Part shown: one piece after another, positions 1 to 9,592 of the stretch
Layout: every line of letters begins with the position of its first letter
Position numbering within the stretch: position 1 is the first letter of the stretch
Origin: Methanococcus aeolicus Nankai-3
GTDB taxonomy: Archaea; AGJL01; Methanococci; Methanococcales; Methanococcaceae
Reading direction: 5' to 3'
DNA: 64,000 bases
Assembly (NCBI RefSeq): GCF_000017185.1
Contig: NC_009635.1
Span: forward strand, 1,056,563 to 1,120,562
The notes under the pieces: generated by a model
What the model was told of the DNA's origin: nothing
Databases searched by the model: none
The model's input: only the letters and a program-made list of their open reading frames with translations
Made by a program: the position numbers and the translations under genes

Positions 1-1
1 A

Positions 2-1183
2 GAAGTATTTAAAACCATATCTGAAAGCGTAGAAGTTCCTATTGATTTAGACCATTTTGGAAAATATGGAGCCATGAGATTTCCAAAGGAAATAACTCAC
101 TGTGGAGGAGATTGTTATAGAATGGGAGCTCCCTCCGAAGGTTGCCCAAGAGGTAGAATTCATAAAAGATTAATCGATAAAGAAAAAGAATATTCTTATG
201 AATTTAATGACTGGATAAAATTATCCTCCACAGTTTGCATAAATGTTGTGGAAGAACAGGGGGGAGAAGAACATGGAGCTCCACTTGAAGAAATGAAAAT
301 TGTGGCAAATGAAGCACATAAACATGGTAAAGGTTTAGAGGGCATATTCCATATTGGAGATGGATATGATGATTTAATCACTGGTTTAAAGTCATGTGTG
401 GATTTGGGGGTTGATGCTTTTGTAGTTGAGGGAGCTCCTTTTAACAGGGCAAAAGATAGATTAAAAACATTTGCAAAAGCAATTGCCGTATCCCGAATAC
501 TTGTAAAAGGGGGAGTGGTTGCCACAAATGGAGCTTATGAGGATGAATGTAGAATAGGGCTTAGAAGTGGTTTAAACATGATATTAAGCGGATTCTCTGG
601 AAACCATCACGGCTATATGTGTGGATATTCGCCAGACACAGCAAAGAGAGGAAACTTCGGAGCTCCACGGGTTTTAAGAATTATTAAAGAAGAAATTGAA
701 TATAATAAATTGGATACCTGTTTATTAACTAAACCAGTATTAAGAGCATTAACAAAAAGTGCCAAATTTTTAAATTATGGTGGAAATAGTTTAATTTATC
801 CAAATAAAATAGGAGATTTCTTTACTGGCGATGCTCATTGGGTGGCAGTAAATAACAGCAATTTAGCAAACAACCTACACACAAAAACCATTGATGACAT
901 TGAAAAAGTAGATAAGATAGGAGCTCTCGGGGGGCGATATGTAGCTTGGGGACTTATTGACGCCTTAAAACCAGAGGAAGTTTATATCTCCGATGCCAAT
1001 AAATGGGTGGAATATGCCACAATTAAAATATTAAATGATGCAGGAATAAATGCCTATGGAACAGATGGAAACGATAAAAAAGTTATAGAACAGGCAGATA
1101 AATCATTTATTACCTCATTTATCCCAGAAATTAACTTAAAAATAAAAAATAGATATAATAAAGATGTTGAAAGTTTGATTTAA
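2..1183 (+). CDS. hcgG: FeGP cofactor biosynthesis protein HcgG/HmdC (5'-truncated by window edge)
   Basis: The reading frame is open from base 2 through the first in-frame ATG at 74, and the residues before that ATG (VPIDLDHFGKYGAM) look like ordinary protein, so the real start lies outside the window. The family is found with the [Fe]-hydrogenase Hmd and is assigned to building its iron-guanylylpyridinol cofactor; its chemical step is not firmly known. Visible marks are a Cys-rich stretch THCGGDCYRMGAPSEGCPRG, a glycine-rich FHIGDGYDD and GNHHGYMCGY. The gene contains several GGAGCTCC palindromes read as Gly-Ala-Pro. The assignment rests on recalled family features, so the exact name is less certain than the gene itself. 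Neighbouring hcg genes are not visible. Confidence 0.62.
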   Translation, partial: EVFKTISESVEVPIDLDHFGKYGAMRFPKEITHCGGDCYRMGAPSEGCPRGRIHKRLIDKEKEYSYEFNDWIKLSSTVCINVVEEQGGEEHGAPLEEMKIVANEAHKHGKGLEGIFHIGDGYDDLITGLKSCVDLGVDAFVVEGAPFNRAKDRLKTFAKAIAVSRILVKGGVVATNGAYEDECRIGLRSGLNMILSGFSGNHHGYMCGYSPDTAKRGNFGAPRVLRIIKEEIEYNKLDTCLLTKPVLRALTKSAKFLNYGGNSLIYPNKIGDFFTGDAHWVAVNNSNLANNLHTKTIDDIEKVDKIGALGGRYVAWGLIDALKPEEVYISDANKWVEYATIKILNDAGINAYGTDGNDKKVIEQADKSFITSFIPEINLKIKNRYNKDVESLI

Positions 1184-1199
1184 TTTATATATTTTTTTA

Positions 1200-2009
1200 T
1201 TATTTTTTTCTTAAATGAATACAATCCCCAACAGAAATATTTTTAATAACATTATCATCTGTTTTAAGATATAATCCATTAAAATCTATATCCTGCACAA
1301 TACCGATTATTTCATTGTTTGGAGTAATTATTTTAACTTTTTCCCCAATTGTAGCAGAATATTCTTTATATTTATTTAAAATCTCCTTTTCAGTTAATTC
1401 TTTATATTTATTGAAGTTATTAATAAATACATTTAGTATTTCTTGTTTATTAAATTCTTTACCTTCTATTTCTTTTAAAGATGTTGCAATATCCTTTATT
1501 TCGGCATCTATTGTATTGTTAATATTTATGCCTATCCCCACAACTACAAAGCCATAATTTAAGTTAATTTCCCCCAATATTCCTGATATTTTTTTATAAT
1601 CTGTTGAATGGTTATTTTTTACAATAATATCATTTGGAAACTTTATTCCAAAAACCTTCGGTTTTTGTCTTCCAACGATTCCAAAAACCTTCGGTTTTTG
1701 TCCTCCCACGGTTCCAAAATCCTTAGTTGAATAATTATTTAATGTATCCACAATAGATAAAGAAGCCATAAAATTAATTTGTTCCACTTTAATATCTTTT
1801 ATATCTAATAACATGGAGAAATATAGTCCCCCATAGTTAGAATACCATAACCGATTAAGTCGCCCCTTACCTTTTGTTTGAATATCTGAAACTACAACAA
1901 TATTTCTTTTTCCTTCTTTTCCCAATTCTATACAGTCCATATTTGTGGAAATTGTAGTTTTTAAGTGTATTATTTTAAATTTATTGTTGGATTTATTATT
2001 TATCTGCAT
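1200..2009 (-). CDS. birA: Biotin--[acetyl-CoA-carboxylase] ligase (BirA-type, no DNA-binding domain)
   Basis: This enzyme activates biotin as biotinyl-AMP and transfers it to a lysine of the biotin carrier domain, in methanogens chiefly that of pyruvate carboxylase. The catalytic core is recognisable: TISTNMD near the N-terminus, then QTKGKGRLNRLWYS (the biotinyl-AMP loop), GLYFSMLL, and IKFPNDI, the counterpart of the usual KWPND motif, followed by GIGININ. The C-terminal domain ends in GDCIHL. There is no N-terminal helix-turn-helix, so it is not a repressor. Between the helix before IKFPND and that motif sits an odd in-frame tandem insertion of two 11-residue units, GGQKPKVFGIV and GRQKPKVFGIK (described separately). 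Start ATG is preceded by AAGGAAAATT. Confidence 0.9.
   Translation of the reverse strand: MQINNKSNNKFKIIHLKTTISTNMDCIELGKEGKRNIVVVSDIQTKGKGRLNRLWYSNYGGLYFSMLLDIKDIKVEQINFMASLSIVDTLNNYSTKDFGTVGGQKPKVFGIVGRQKPKVFGIKFPNDIIVKNNHSTDYKKISGILGEINLNYGFVVVGIGININNTIDAEIKDIATSLKEIEGKEFNKQEILNVFINNFNKYKELTEKEILNKYKEYSATIGEKVKIITPNNEIIGIVQDIDFNGLYLKTDDNVIKNISVGDCIHLRKK
1649..1714 (-). repeat. Tandem 33-bp palindromic repeat inserted in frame in birA
   Basis: Two hairpins CAAAAACC-TTC-GGTTTTTG occupy 1649-1667 and 1682-1700, exactly 33 bp apart, each with perfect 8-bp arms and a 3-nt loop. Read on the minus strand they encode the two 11-residue units QKPKVFGIVGR and QKPKVFGIKFP. A degenerate third unit (DFGTVGG) precedes them. 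The period is a multiple of three, so the ligase frame is kept. Confidence 0.85.
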
Positions 2010-2043
2010 AATTTTCCTTATTTTATTATTTATTAATATTATT

Positions 2044-3441
2044 TTATTTAGTATTAACTATAATAGTTTTAATTTCGCTCATTTCGTCAATGGCATATTT
2101 TATACCTTCCCTACCTAATCCACTGTGTTTAATTCCTCCAAATGGCATGTTGTCTATTCTAAATGTAGGACTATTGTTTATCAATACTCCCCCATATTCC
2201 AAATTGTCTGCAAAATATAATGCTTTATTTATGTCCTGTGTAAATACTCCCGAGTGGAGCCCATAATTTGAATTATTTGCCTGATTTAGTGCCTCATTCA
2301 TGTCATTTACCCTAATAATTGGTAAAACTGGGGCAAAAATTTCGATATTTGCTAAAATATTATCCGCTGTGATTTCCAATATTGTTGGATATATTATACT
2401 ATTTTCCCTCTTTCCACCGCATATCAATTTTCCCCCTTGCCCTATTGATTTATTTATTAATTTTTCCACTCTTTCCGCACTATCCAATGATATTAAAGAA
2501 CTAATATTTGTATCCTCATCTAATGGATTGCCTATTTTTAATTTTTTAACTTTTTCAACTATTTTATTTATAAATTCATCTGCCACTTCCTGCTCTATTA
2601 GAACCCGTCCAACAGAAATACAAACCTGACCAGAATTTAAAAATTTACCGCTCATACAAGATTCCACGGCTTTATTTATATTTGCATCTTTTAATATTAT
2701 CATTGGATTATTTCCCCCCAATTCAAGAGTTATTTTTTTAAATCCTGCCTTTTTTGTAATTGATTCGCCAACTTCTACACTTCCAGTAAATGACAGTTTA
2801 TTTATTTTATTATTTTTTACGATTTCATCCCCTACAATATGCCCCTCCCCAGTTAATAGGTTAAATACTCCCAACGGTATTTTTTTACTTTTTAAAACTT
2901 TTTCAATAATCTTTGTTAATTCAATAGTTATCATCGGAGCTTTTGATGATGGGTGAGCTACTATACTATTTCCCATAGCTATTGCCGGAGCTATTTTATG
3001 TGCAAATAGGTTTAATGGAAAATTAAATGGAGTAATTGCACCAACTAATCCAACTGGTTCTCTTTTTGTTATTACCATCCCATCGTCAAAAGGTATAGTT
3101 TCCCCCCTTAACTCCCTTGAATAAAATGCTGAAAATTTAAATGTGGTTATTGTTCTATCTACCTCAATAATTGACTGTTTTATTGGCTTTCCTACATCAA
3201 TAGTTATTAATTTTGCCAATTCTCTTTTATTTTTGGATAATTCTGAAGCTATTTTCATTAATATATTATATCTTATAGTTGGGCTTAGATTTTTCATTGT
3301 AGATTTATGTTCCTCGGCTATTTTTATTGCTTCTTTTGTCTCATTTCTACTTAATGATGGTATATACCCTATTATTTCATTATTGTATGGATTTTTTACT
3401 TCTATATCTTTTCTATTTATCCATTCTCCATTTATAAACAT
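2044..3441 (-). CDS. cofA: Aldehyde dehydrogenase, probable lactaldehyde dehydrogenase CofA
   Basis: NAD(P)-dependent aldehyde dehydrogenase of 465 residues. The methanococcal member (MJ1411 type) oxidises lactaldehyde to lactate, the precursor of the lactyl part of coenzyme F420; the substrate is inferred from that family. Sequence marks are FNFPLNLFAHKIAPAIAMGN, the cofactor-site LSFTGSVEVG, the general-base region TLELGGNNP, and the catalytic-cysteine region NSGQVCISVGR. The C-terminal PFGGIKHSGLGREG is also typical. I chose ATG at 3441 over the upstream in-frame GTG at 3450 because that GTG is itself part of the ribosome binding site GGGGTGAT, which is four bases from the ATG. The usual family length is about 463. 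Confidence 0.85.
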   Translation of the reverse strand: MFINGEWINRKDIEVKNPYNNEIIGYIPSLSRNETKEAIKIAEEHKSTMKNLSPTIRYNILMKIASELSKNKRELAKLITIDVGKPIKQSIIEVDRTITTFKFSAFYSRELRGETIPFDDGMVITKREPVGLVGAITPFNFPLNLFAHKIAPAIAMGNSIVAHPSSKAPMITIELTKIIEKVLKSKKIPLGVFNLLTGEGHIVGDEIVKNNKINKLSFTGSVEVGESITKKAGFKKITLELGGNNPMIILKDANINKAVESCMSGKFLNSGQVCISVGRVLIEQEVADEFINKIVEKVKKLKIGNPLDEDTNISSLISLDSAERVEKLINKSIGQGGKLICGGKRENSIIYPTILEITADNILANIEIFAPVLPIIRVNDMNEALNQANNSNYGLHSGVFTQDINKALYFADNLEYGGVLINNSPTFRIDNMPFGGIKHSGLGREGIKYAIDEMSEIKTIIVNTK

Positions 3442-3661
3442 ATATATCACCCCTTTTTGTATCTTGGAACTTTTTGAACATATAAAATATAAATTTAAAT
3501 AATTTGGTAATATTATTAAGGATAATAATTATAATGACAAAATACCATCAACAATGCTAATAATACCAATAATATAATCAATATTAATAATATATATGCA
3601 GTGATTTATTATATTAAGTTTTATAATTAAATTATAAAAAATATTGTATGATGTGATAATA

Positions 3662-4447
3662 ATGTTGGCCATTTTAAAACTTGGAGGGAGCATATTATGC
3701 GATAAAAATACTCCTTTTTCAGTAAAAACAGATGATTTAAAAAGAATGTCCTTAGAGATAAAAAAGGCAATTGAATATTATAAAAATAAAGGAGAGATAT
3801 TAAATTTAATAATCGTTCATGGCGGCGGTTCATTTGGACATCCTGTTGCAAAAAAATACATTAAAACAAATGAAAATGGAGAAAAAGTATTTTTTAACAT
3901 GGAAAAAGGATTTTGGGATATTCAAAATGCCATGCGAAAATTTAATAATATTGTTATTGAGGAGCTCCATCAACAAGAAGTCCCTGCTGTATCAATTCAA
4001 CCTTCTTCATTTATATTATTTGATGAGAAGGGGGAGCTCCACTTTGATACCTATGCAATAGAAGGAATGTTAAAAAGAAATTTAATTCCTGTTATACACG
4101 GCGATATTGTGTTGAAGGGAGAAAATAACTATAAAATATTTTCCGGGGACCATGCCCTACCATATTTATCAAAAAAATTAAATCCTGATTTAAGCCTACA
4201 TGCCTCCGATGTAGATGGCGTTTATGATTTGGATAAAAAAACAATAAAAAAAATTAATTCAGATAATATAAACGATGTTTTAAAATGTTTAAAACCATCA
4301 AATAAACAGGACATTACAGGGGGGATGTATTTAAAAGTAATGGAATGTTATAATTTAGGCATAAAAACCATAATATTTAATGGTAGTAAAAAAGATAATA
4401 TATATAAGTCATTAATTGGAGAGGTTAATGGAACTAAAATTAATTAA
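3662..4447 (+). CDS. ipk: Isopentenyl phosphate kinase
   Basis: Amino-acid-kinase fold enzyme that phosphorylates isopentenyl phosphate to isopentenyl diphosphate, the last step of the archaeal mevalonate pathway. The N-terminal KLGGS, the HGGGSFGHPVA loop with its conserved histidine, GDIVL, and the nucleotide-binding SDVDGVYD are all present. I start at ATG 3662 (MLAILKLGG) rather than the in-frame ATG at 3644, because the glycine-rich lysine motif should lie near the N-terminus and TGTGATAATA gives a plausible binding site; this gives 261 residues, the family's usual size. The phosphomevalonate dehydratase gene of the same pathway is about 5 kb away. Two GGAGCTCC palindromes lie inside. 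Confidence 0.92.
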   Translation: MLAILKLGGSILCDKNTPFSVKTDDLKRMSLEIKKAIEYYKNKGEILNLIIVHGGGSFGHPVAKKYIKTNENGEKVFFNMEKGFWDIQNAMRKFNNIVIEELHQQEVPAVSIQPSSFILFDEKGELHFDTYAIEGMLKRNLIPVIHGDIVLKGENNYKIFSGDHALPYLSKKLNPDLSLHASDVDGVYDLDKKTIKKINSDNINDVLKCLKPSNKQDITGGMYLKVMECYNLGIKTIIFNGSKKDNIYKSLIGEVNGTKIN

Positions 4448-4486
4448 AAAAATAAAAAATAAAAAGAAATATCGAAAATATTTAAA

Positions 4487-4975
4487 CTATTTTCTTTTAA
4501 TTTTTATCATATCGCCCAAAGTAAATTCGCTATCATCGGCGCCCCCTTCGTATTCCTCGGAGCTCCCTTCATAAAGTGTTATATTTAATTCTTTTTCTAA
4601 TCTTTTTACATATTTTTCTTCTGGCTCTAACTCATTTCTCTCAATTTTATGTAGTGTAGATTCCTTTATACCTATCTGTTTTGCAAGTTCTTTTAGTGTC
4701 CATCCTCTTTTTTCCCTTGCCTGTTTTATTACGGTTCCGTAATCTTCTACTACCATCTTTAATGTATCAAATAAATCTTTTCTTGGTTTTTTCGGTCTTG
4801 ATGATGAATATTCAGTACCCCTACCACTTCTTCTGCCTTTTGTATCGGGCATTCTCGAATAATTTTGTATAATTGTCCCAAATTTAGCACAATCGTCGCA
4901 TACCTGCATCTCTACCCCTTCAATTCTTGAAGTAAGGAGTTTTGTTGTTTCTTTTCCACATAGTTCGCACTGCAT
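4487..4975 (-). CDS. Archaeal multiprotein bridging factor 1 (MBF1)
   Basis: Small basal-transcription or translation-linked helix-turn-helix protein conserved in archaea. It opens with a zinc ribbon, CELCGK near residue 3 and CDDCAKFG near residue 27. A basic linker rich in Arg, Ser and Pro follows, then an Xre-type helix-turn-helix (residues about 78-135: REKRGWTLKELAKQIGIKESTLHKIERNE). The tail is acidic. The length of 162 matches the family. The start ATG is set by GATGGTGATATT. Known relatives bind TBP in eukaryotes and associate with ribosomes in archaea; the role here is inferred. Divergent from PAN across a 435-bp repeat-bearing gap. Confidence 0.9.
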   Translation of the reverse strand: MQCELCGKETTKLLTSRIEGVEMQVCDDCAKFGTIIQNYSRMPDTKGRRSGRGTEYSSSRPKKPRKDLFDTLKMVVEDYGTVIKQAREKRGWTLKELAKQIGIKESTLHKIERNELEPEEKYVKRLEKELNITLYEGSSEEYEGGADDSEFTLGDMIKIKRK

Positions 4976-5410
4976 AATATCACCATCATTTATATTTTGT
5001 TCAAAAAATATGTTATTTAAATGCCCATATTTTTTGTATTTATTATTAAGTTAAAATATTATGTCTATACTATTTTGTAATTTCAAATTTTCCAGAGGAA
5101 AATTTATACAATATATAAATTTTTCGTTGTAAAATTTATACGACTGTAAAAATTCTGAAAGAATTTGAGGTATCGTAAAAACTCCTTCGGAATTTTGAGA
5201 CTGTAAAAAGTTCCCGAACGAGCCATATAACAATATTTATATATAGTTAAATTTCATAATATTATGGTATAAATATATAAGTAGGATATCGTATGTATAT
5301 GTCCTATATATATTATATATTCTATATTATTCTATGTATATTTTAGATAATAATTTAATTTAAATAAACAATTAGTAGTATTAATTATTTAATATTATAG
5401 GGGATATATT
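4976..5410. other. 435-bp gap between MBF1 and PAN with palindromes and presumed PAN promoter
   Basis: The left half holds a cluster of short hairpins (5085-5199, listed separately). The right half, about 5225-5400, is almost pure A/T and has several TATA-like stretches such as TTTATATATAG near 5237 that could serve PAN. The 60-codon open frame on the minus strand here is built from the hairpins and shows no protein-like features, so I do not call it a gene. Confidence 0.6.
5085..5199 (-). repeat. Cluster of short palindromes with 3-nt AGA or TTC/GAA loops
   Basis: AAATTTTCC-AGA-GGAAAATTT lies at 5085-5105. A weaker AATTCT/AGAATT hairpin lies near 5150. A 28-bp unit at 5172-5199 reads on the minus strand CTCAAAATTCC-GAA-GGAGTTTT followed by TACGAT. 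The last unit recurs at 10448-10475 and 10512-10539 with changed arm bases but the same flanks CTC and TACGA, so this is a dispersed repeat family. Confidence 0.75.
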
Positions 5411-6637
5411 ATGACAACTCCAACTTATGATGAGGATATAGGAAATAAAAACATAGACACGGACATAGCTGAATTTAAAGAAAAGGCAAAAATTGCAGAA
5501 CTTGAAAGTACAATATTAAGAATGGATTTAGAAAAAAGGGGATTATTAAAAGCTAATGAAGAATTAAATAAGGAAGTAGAAGTCCTTAGAAGAGAATTAG
5601 AAAAATTAAGAGTTCCTCCGCTTATTATTGGGACTGTCACAGATAAAGTTGGAAAAGAAAAGGCAGTAGTTAAAAGCTCCACAGGTCCAAGTTTTTTGGT
5701 TAGTATTTCTAAATTCATAGATAGCAATGAAATCGTACCTGGTACAAGAATATGTTTAAACCAGCAAACTCTATCTGTTGTAGAAATATTGCCAAATGAA
5801 AAAGATTACAGGGCTTTGGCAATGGAAATCGAGGAAAAACCAGATATTACATTTGATAAGATAGGAGGGCTGGACAAACAAATAAAAGAAGTTAAGGAGG
5901 TAGTGGAGCTCCCATTAACCCATCCAGAATTATTTGAAAAAGTAGGTATTGAACCACCTAAGGGAGTATTGCTTTACGGGCCACCTGGAACAGGTAAAAC
6001 GCTACTTGCAAAAGCCGTAGCAAATGAAACCAATGCATCATTTATAAAACTCGTTGGTTCTGAATTAGTTAAAAAATTTATAGGGGAAGGGGCAAAACTT
6101 GTAAAAGATGTATTTAAATTGGCGAGAGAAAACGCACCCACAATAATATTTATTGATGAAATTGATGCCGTAGCAAGTAAAAGAACAGAATCACTCACAG
6201 GGGGAGATAGGGAAGTTCAAAGAACACTCATGCAACTTCTTGCAGAGATGGACGGCTTTGAGTCAAAAGGAGATGTAAAAATAATAGGGGCCACAAACAG
6301 ACCAGACATACTTGATACAGCAATATTGAGACCTGGAAGATTTGACAGAATTATTGAAGTTCCTGCACCCACAGCAGACGGAATAGTAGATATATTAAAA
6401 ATCCATACAAAAAATATGAATTTAAAAGGCGTAGATTTAGAAAAAGTTGCAGAACATGCCGAAGGTTGTGTTGGTGCTGATTTAAAGGCCGTATGTACCG
6501 AAGCTGGTATGCTTGCAATAAGAGATAGAAGAGAATTCGTTACAATGGACGACTTTTTAAGTGCCATTGAAAAGCTAACAGGGGAAAAGGAAGAAGAATA
6601 TGCATTTAAAGAACATCCTGCTGTAATGTATGGATAA
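5411..6637 (+). CDS. pan: Proteasome-activating nucleotidase PAN
   Basis: Hexameric AAA+ ATPase that unfolds proteins and feeds them into the archaeal 20S proteasome. Order of parts in 408 residues: an N-terminal coiled coil (about 20-67, strongly heptad-like), an OB-fold (about 70-125), then the AAA domain. Walker A is GPPGTGKT at 190-197, Walker B IIFIDE at about 245-250, and the second region of homology includes [20 protein letters not shown]. The C-terminus VMYG fits the HbYX rule (hydrophobic-Tyr-any) that docks into the proteasome and opens its gate. The start ATG follows GGGGATATATT. No proteasome subunit gene is nearby. Confidence 0.96.
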   Translation: MTTPTYDEDIGNKNIDTDIAEFKEKAKIAELESTILRMDLEKRGLLKANEELNKEVEVLRRELEKLRVPPLIIGTVTDKVGKEKAVVKSSTGPSFLVSISKFIDSNEIVPGTRICLNQQTLSVVEILPNEKDYRALAMEIEEKPDITFDKIGGLDKQIKEVKEVVELPLTHPELFEKVGIEPPKGVLLYGPPGTGKTLLAKAVANETNASFIKLVGSELVKKFIGEGAKLVKDVFKLARENAPTIIFIDEIDAVASKRTESLTGGDREVQRTLMQLLAEMDGFESKGDVKIIGATNRPDILDTAILRPGRFDRIIEVPAPTADGIVDILKIHTKNMNLKGVDLEKVAEHAEGCVGADLKAVCTEAGMLAIRDRREFVTMDDFLSAIEKLTGEKEEEYAFKEHPAVMYG

Positions 6638-6877
6638 AATATTTATTTAATTATTAATGAATTATATATTTAGGAGCTCCATAATAATCCCCAATATATT
6701 TTATTCAAATAAATTATATATTTTTAATATTTTAAAAAATTCATTTTTTTATATTTTTAATATTCTTTATTTTTTTTAATAGTATTATGACATATTTAAT
6801 TTTATAATAAAACCCATAATTACAATAATGGATAATAATAATACTAATAATAATAAAAATACTTTCTATGTGATATT

Positions 6878-8092
6878 ATGAAAATAGGAATAGTAGGAGC
6901 TGGATTAGGCGGATTATTGGCGGGTGCAATTTTATCAAAAAACTACGATATAACAATATATGAAAAATTGCCAATTGTAGGGGGTAGATTTACTAACTTA
7001 CCATATAAAGGATATCAATTAACTACTGGAGCCCTCCACATGGTGCCACATGGGGCAGACGGTTATTTAGCCCAACTTATTAAAAAAGCAGGTTGTTCCG
7101 TAAATATAATTAATTCGGCCGTTGAGGGATATTTTAAAATTAAAGGCAAAGATAGAACATATAAAGAATTATTTGGTATTGTTGGATTTAAAGATAAATT
7201 AAAAGCCTTAAAATTAATGGCAGATTTAAAAATGGGAAAATTTGACGATAATGCCTCGTTTGGAGAGTTATTAAAAGATATTCCTTATGCCTACGAGGTT
7301 GGAAACTCGTTTACAGGTTGGGCTTTAAGTTTAACTGCGGATGATACACCAATAAGTGAAGTAAAAGAAATTGCGAAACACTATAAAAAATTTGGCGGTC
7401 CTGGAATGATTGTTGGAGGATGTAGTTCCATAATTAACGAACTTGTAAAAGTAATAGAAAAAAATAATGGAAAAATTATAACTAATTACAATGTAAAAAA
7501 CATTACGATAGAAAATAACAAAGGATACATTGACTCAAATGAATTTGATATAGTAATAAGTAATTTATCGCCCACAATTACGGAAAAAATATCAAATGTG
7601 GACATAATAAATAATGGCAATAATAATGGAAAAAAACCAATTCCCTCAAAAGGGATTAAAATAGCCATAGGTAGTAAAGAAAAACTAATAAATCATAATA
7701 CCATAGTATTCACTCCCGAATGCGAAAGGATAAATGGATTTAACTGCCCATCAAATGTGGATAAAAATCTTGCAAAAGAAGGACGAAATTTAATAATGGT
7801 GCACGGAATACAAATAACAAACAATGTTAAAAAAGAAATAGATATTATGTTAAATGATATTGAAAATATATATTCTGAAAAAAATATTAACTATGAAATT
7901 ATACATATTCAATCATATAGGGATGATATGCCTGTAAATCATGCTTCAAATGGAACGGATTTAAATCCTATTGTTAATGATAGGCTGTATCTAGTTGGAG
8001 ATGGAGTTAAGGGAAAAGGTGGAATTGAAGTTGAAGGCGTTGCGTTAAGTGTGATGAAAGTAATGGACAGTATAAATGATATTAATAAGTAG
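6878..8092 (+). CDS. FAD-dependent oxidoreductase, phytoene desaturase-like
   Basis: The N-terminus MKIGIVGAGLGGLLAGAILS is a clear Rossmann dinucleotide-binding motif (GxGxxGG) and IYEKLPIVGGRF is the usual second half of the FAD site. The C-terminal LYLVGDGVKGKGGIEVEGVALSV is the closing FAD contact of the amine oxidase/phytoene desaturase superfamily. The 404-residue length fits archaeal members annotated as NAD(P)/FAD-dependent oxidoreductases. Such proteins may act on isoprenoid chains, but nothing here fixes the substrate. The next gene downstream on the plus strand is in the mevalonate pathway, about 250 bp away, which is suggestive only. Start is set by TATGTGATATT. Confidence 0.75.
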   Translation: MKIGIVGAGLGGLLAGAILSKNYDITIYEKLPIVGGRFTNLPYKGYQLTTGALHMVPHGADGYLAQLIKKAGCSVNIINSAVEGYFKIKGKDRTYKELFGIVGFKDKLKALKLMADLKMGKFDDNASFGELLKDIPYAYEVGNSFTGWALSLTADDTPISEVKEIAKHYKKFGGPGMIVGGCSSIINELVKVIEKNNGKIITNYNVKNITIENNKGYIDSNEFDIVISNLSPTITEKISNVDIINNGNNNGKKPIPSKGIKIAIGSKEKLINHNTIVFTPECERINGFNCPSNVDKNLAKEGRNLIMVHGIQITNNVKKEIDIMLNDIENIYSEKNINYEIIHIQSYRDDMPVNHASNGTDLNPIVNDRLYLVGDGVKGKGGIEVEGVALSVMKVMDSINDINK

Positions 8093-8204
8093 TGTATATT
8101 TATTTAATGTCGGCGGGAGCTCCGTCCATAAGGGCAGAGTAGTTCACCTTAATAATATATATCCCATATAAATATATTAATTAAATATATTGATATAAAT
8201 ATCT

Positions 8205-8330
8205 TATAGTCAATCTCGGGCTTTTTCGTATAATGCCGTAATTGAAAGCAAATATATTATTATATTACTAAAAATATAGTGAATATACCAATAATTAGGA
8301 CGGATAAGGACGGCTATTGAACTTACTATA
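8205..8330 (+). repeat. Terminal-inverted-repeat element A
   Basis: 126-bp element that opens TATAGTCAATCTCGGG and closes CTATTGAACTTACTATA. An internal purine-rich GGACGGATAAGGACGG lies near its 3' end. It ends two bases before the ribosome binding site GGTG of the next gene (ATG 8343). Related elements lie at 10186, 10355, 26213, 32288 and 36820. Confidence 0.75.
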
Positions 8331-8342
8331 AATGGTGTTATA

Positions 8343-9590
8343 ATGTATCTCACAAAAGATGAAGAAAAAATATATAATGGAGAAATGGGGGAAACTCTTG
8401 AAACCTGTATGAATCTCATAGTATCATTGGGGGACATATATGGTGCTGAAAAACTTATTCCAATTACTTCTGCACAAGTTTCGGGAGTATCATATAAAAC
8501 CATAGGAGATAAAGGGCTGGAATTTTTAAAAGACATGTCAAAACAAGGAGTAAAAGTATCAGTCCATACTACGCTAAATCCTGCTGGAATGGATTTAAAT
8601 AATTATGAGACATTGGGAATTCCAAAAGAATTTGCAAAAAAACAGCTTGAAATAATAACATGTTTTAGAAAATTGGGCATAGAATTAGGTTGCACCTGCA
8701 CACCATATTTATGTGGTAATATTCCTATGAAAGGCTCCCATATATCCTGGGCGGAATCCTCTGCTGTATCCTATGCAAATTCAATAATTGGGGCAAAAAC
8801 AAATAGAGAAGGCGGTCCTTCTGCTCTAGCTAGTGCAATATTGGGAAAAACTCCATATTATGGCTATCATTTAGATGAAAATAGAGTCCCAACACATATT
8901 GTAGAAGTGGGAGCTCCACTAAATAACACTGCTGACTTCGGAGCTCTGGGTTCAATTGTTGGAAAAATTGTTAAAAATGGAGTTCCATATTTTAGATTTA
9001 ATAAAAATGACATAAAAGGAGCTCCCATTAAAACAAGTAAATTAAAAGGATTGGGTGCTTCAATGGCAGCAAGTGGAGGGGTAGCATTATATCATGTTGA
9101 AAACATCACACCAGAATCCCAATGGGCTAAAAATTATATTGAGAAAGAGGGGGAAAACTACATTGAAAAAATAATAATTTCAAAAGAGGACATAGAAAAT
9201 GAATACAATTCATTAAATTCCACAGATGAAGTTGATTTAATATGTGTTGGTTGCCCACATTGTGATTTAGAAGAAATTAAAGAAATTGTTGAATTTATAC
9301 AAAATAATAATTTGGATAAAAATGACAATAATAAATTTAAATGTGATTTATGGGTTTGCACATCAATATATATCAAATCCATTGTAGATAGAATGGGCTG
9401 GACCGAAATAATAGAAAATGCAGGAGGTAAAATAGTAATAGATACCTGTATGGTTGTAGCTCCTATCGAGGACATGGGGTATAAAAACATTGCAACAAAT
9501 TCTGGTAAAGCTTCCCGATATCTTCCGAGCTTTTGTGGGAGCTCCGTATTATTTGGAAATATACAAGAAATATTAAAAAAAGGAATTTAA
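8343..9590 (+). CDS. Phosphomevalonate dehydratase large subunit (aconitase X catalytic domain)
   Basis: Member of the aconitase X/DUF521 family. In archaea the large subunit, with a small DUF126 subunit, dehydrates (R)-5-phosphomevalonate in the archaeal mevalonate pathway. Family marks are the N-terminal YLTKDEEKIYNGEMGE, ITSAQVSGVSYKTIGD, GCTCTPYLCGN, SWAESSAVSYANSIIGAKTNREGGPSA, and the C-terminal DTCMVVAPIEDMG and GKASRYLPSFCG. The cysteines are candidates for the iron-sulfur ligands. The small subunit is not in this window. Start by GGTGTTATA; element A lies directly upstream. Ends 2 bp before the convergent UPF0179 gene. Isopentenyl phosphate kinase at 3662 belongs to the same pathway. 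Confidence 0.88.
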   Translation: MYLTKDEEKIYNGEMGETLETCMNLIVSLGDIYGAEKLIPITSAQVSGVSYKTIGDKGLEFLKDMSKQGVKVSVHTTLNPAGMDLNNYETLGIPKEFAKKQLEIITCFRKLGIELGCTCTPYLCGNIPMKGSHISWAESSAVSYANSIIGAKTNREGGPSALASAILGKTPYYGYHLDENRVPTHIVEVGAPLNNTADFGALGSIVGKIVKNGVPYFRFNKNDIKGAPIKTSKLKGLGASMAASGGVALYHVENITPESQWAKNYIEKEGENYIEKIIISKEDIENEYNSLNSTDEVDLICVGCPHCDLEEIKEIVEFIQNNNLDKNDNNKFKCDLWVCTSIYIKSIVDRMGWTEIIENAGGKIVIDTCMVVAPIEDMGYKNIATNSGKASRYLPSFCGSSVLFGNIQEILKKGI

Positions 9591-9592
9591 TA

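Noticed and set aside
196-525. Minus-strand open frame opposite hcgG
   Set aside because: A shadow of the strongly conserved plus-strand gene; no independent evidence of coding.
5051-5233. 60-codon minus-strand open frame in the MBF1-PAN gap
   Set aside because: It consists of the short palindromes and has no convincing ribosome binding site or conserved pattern.
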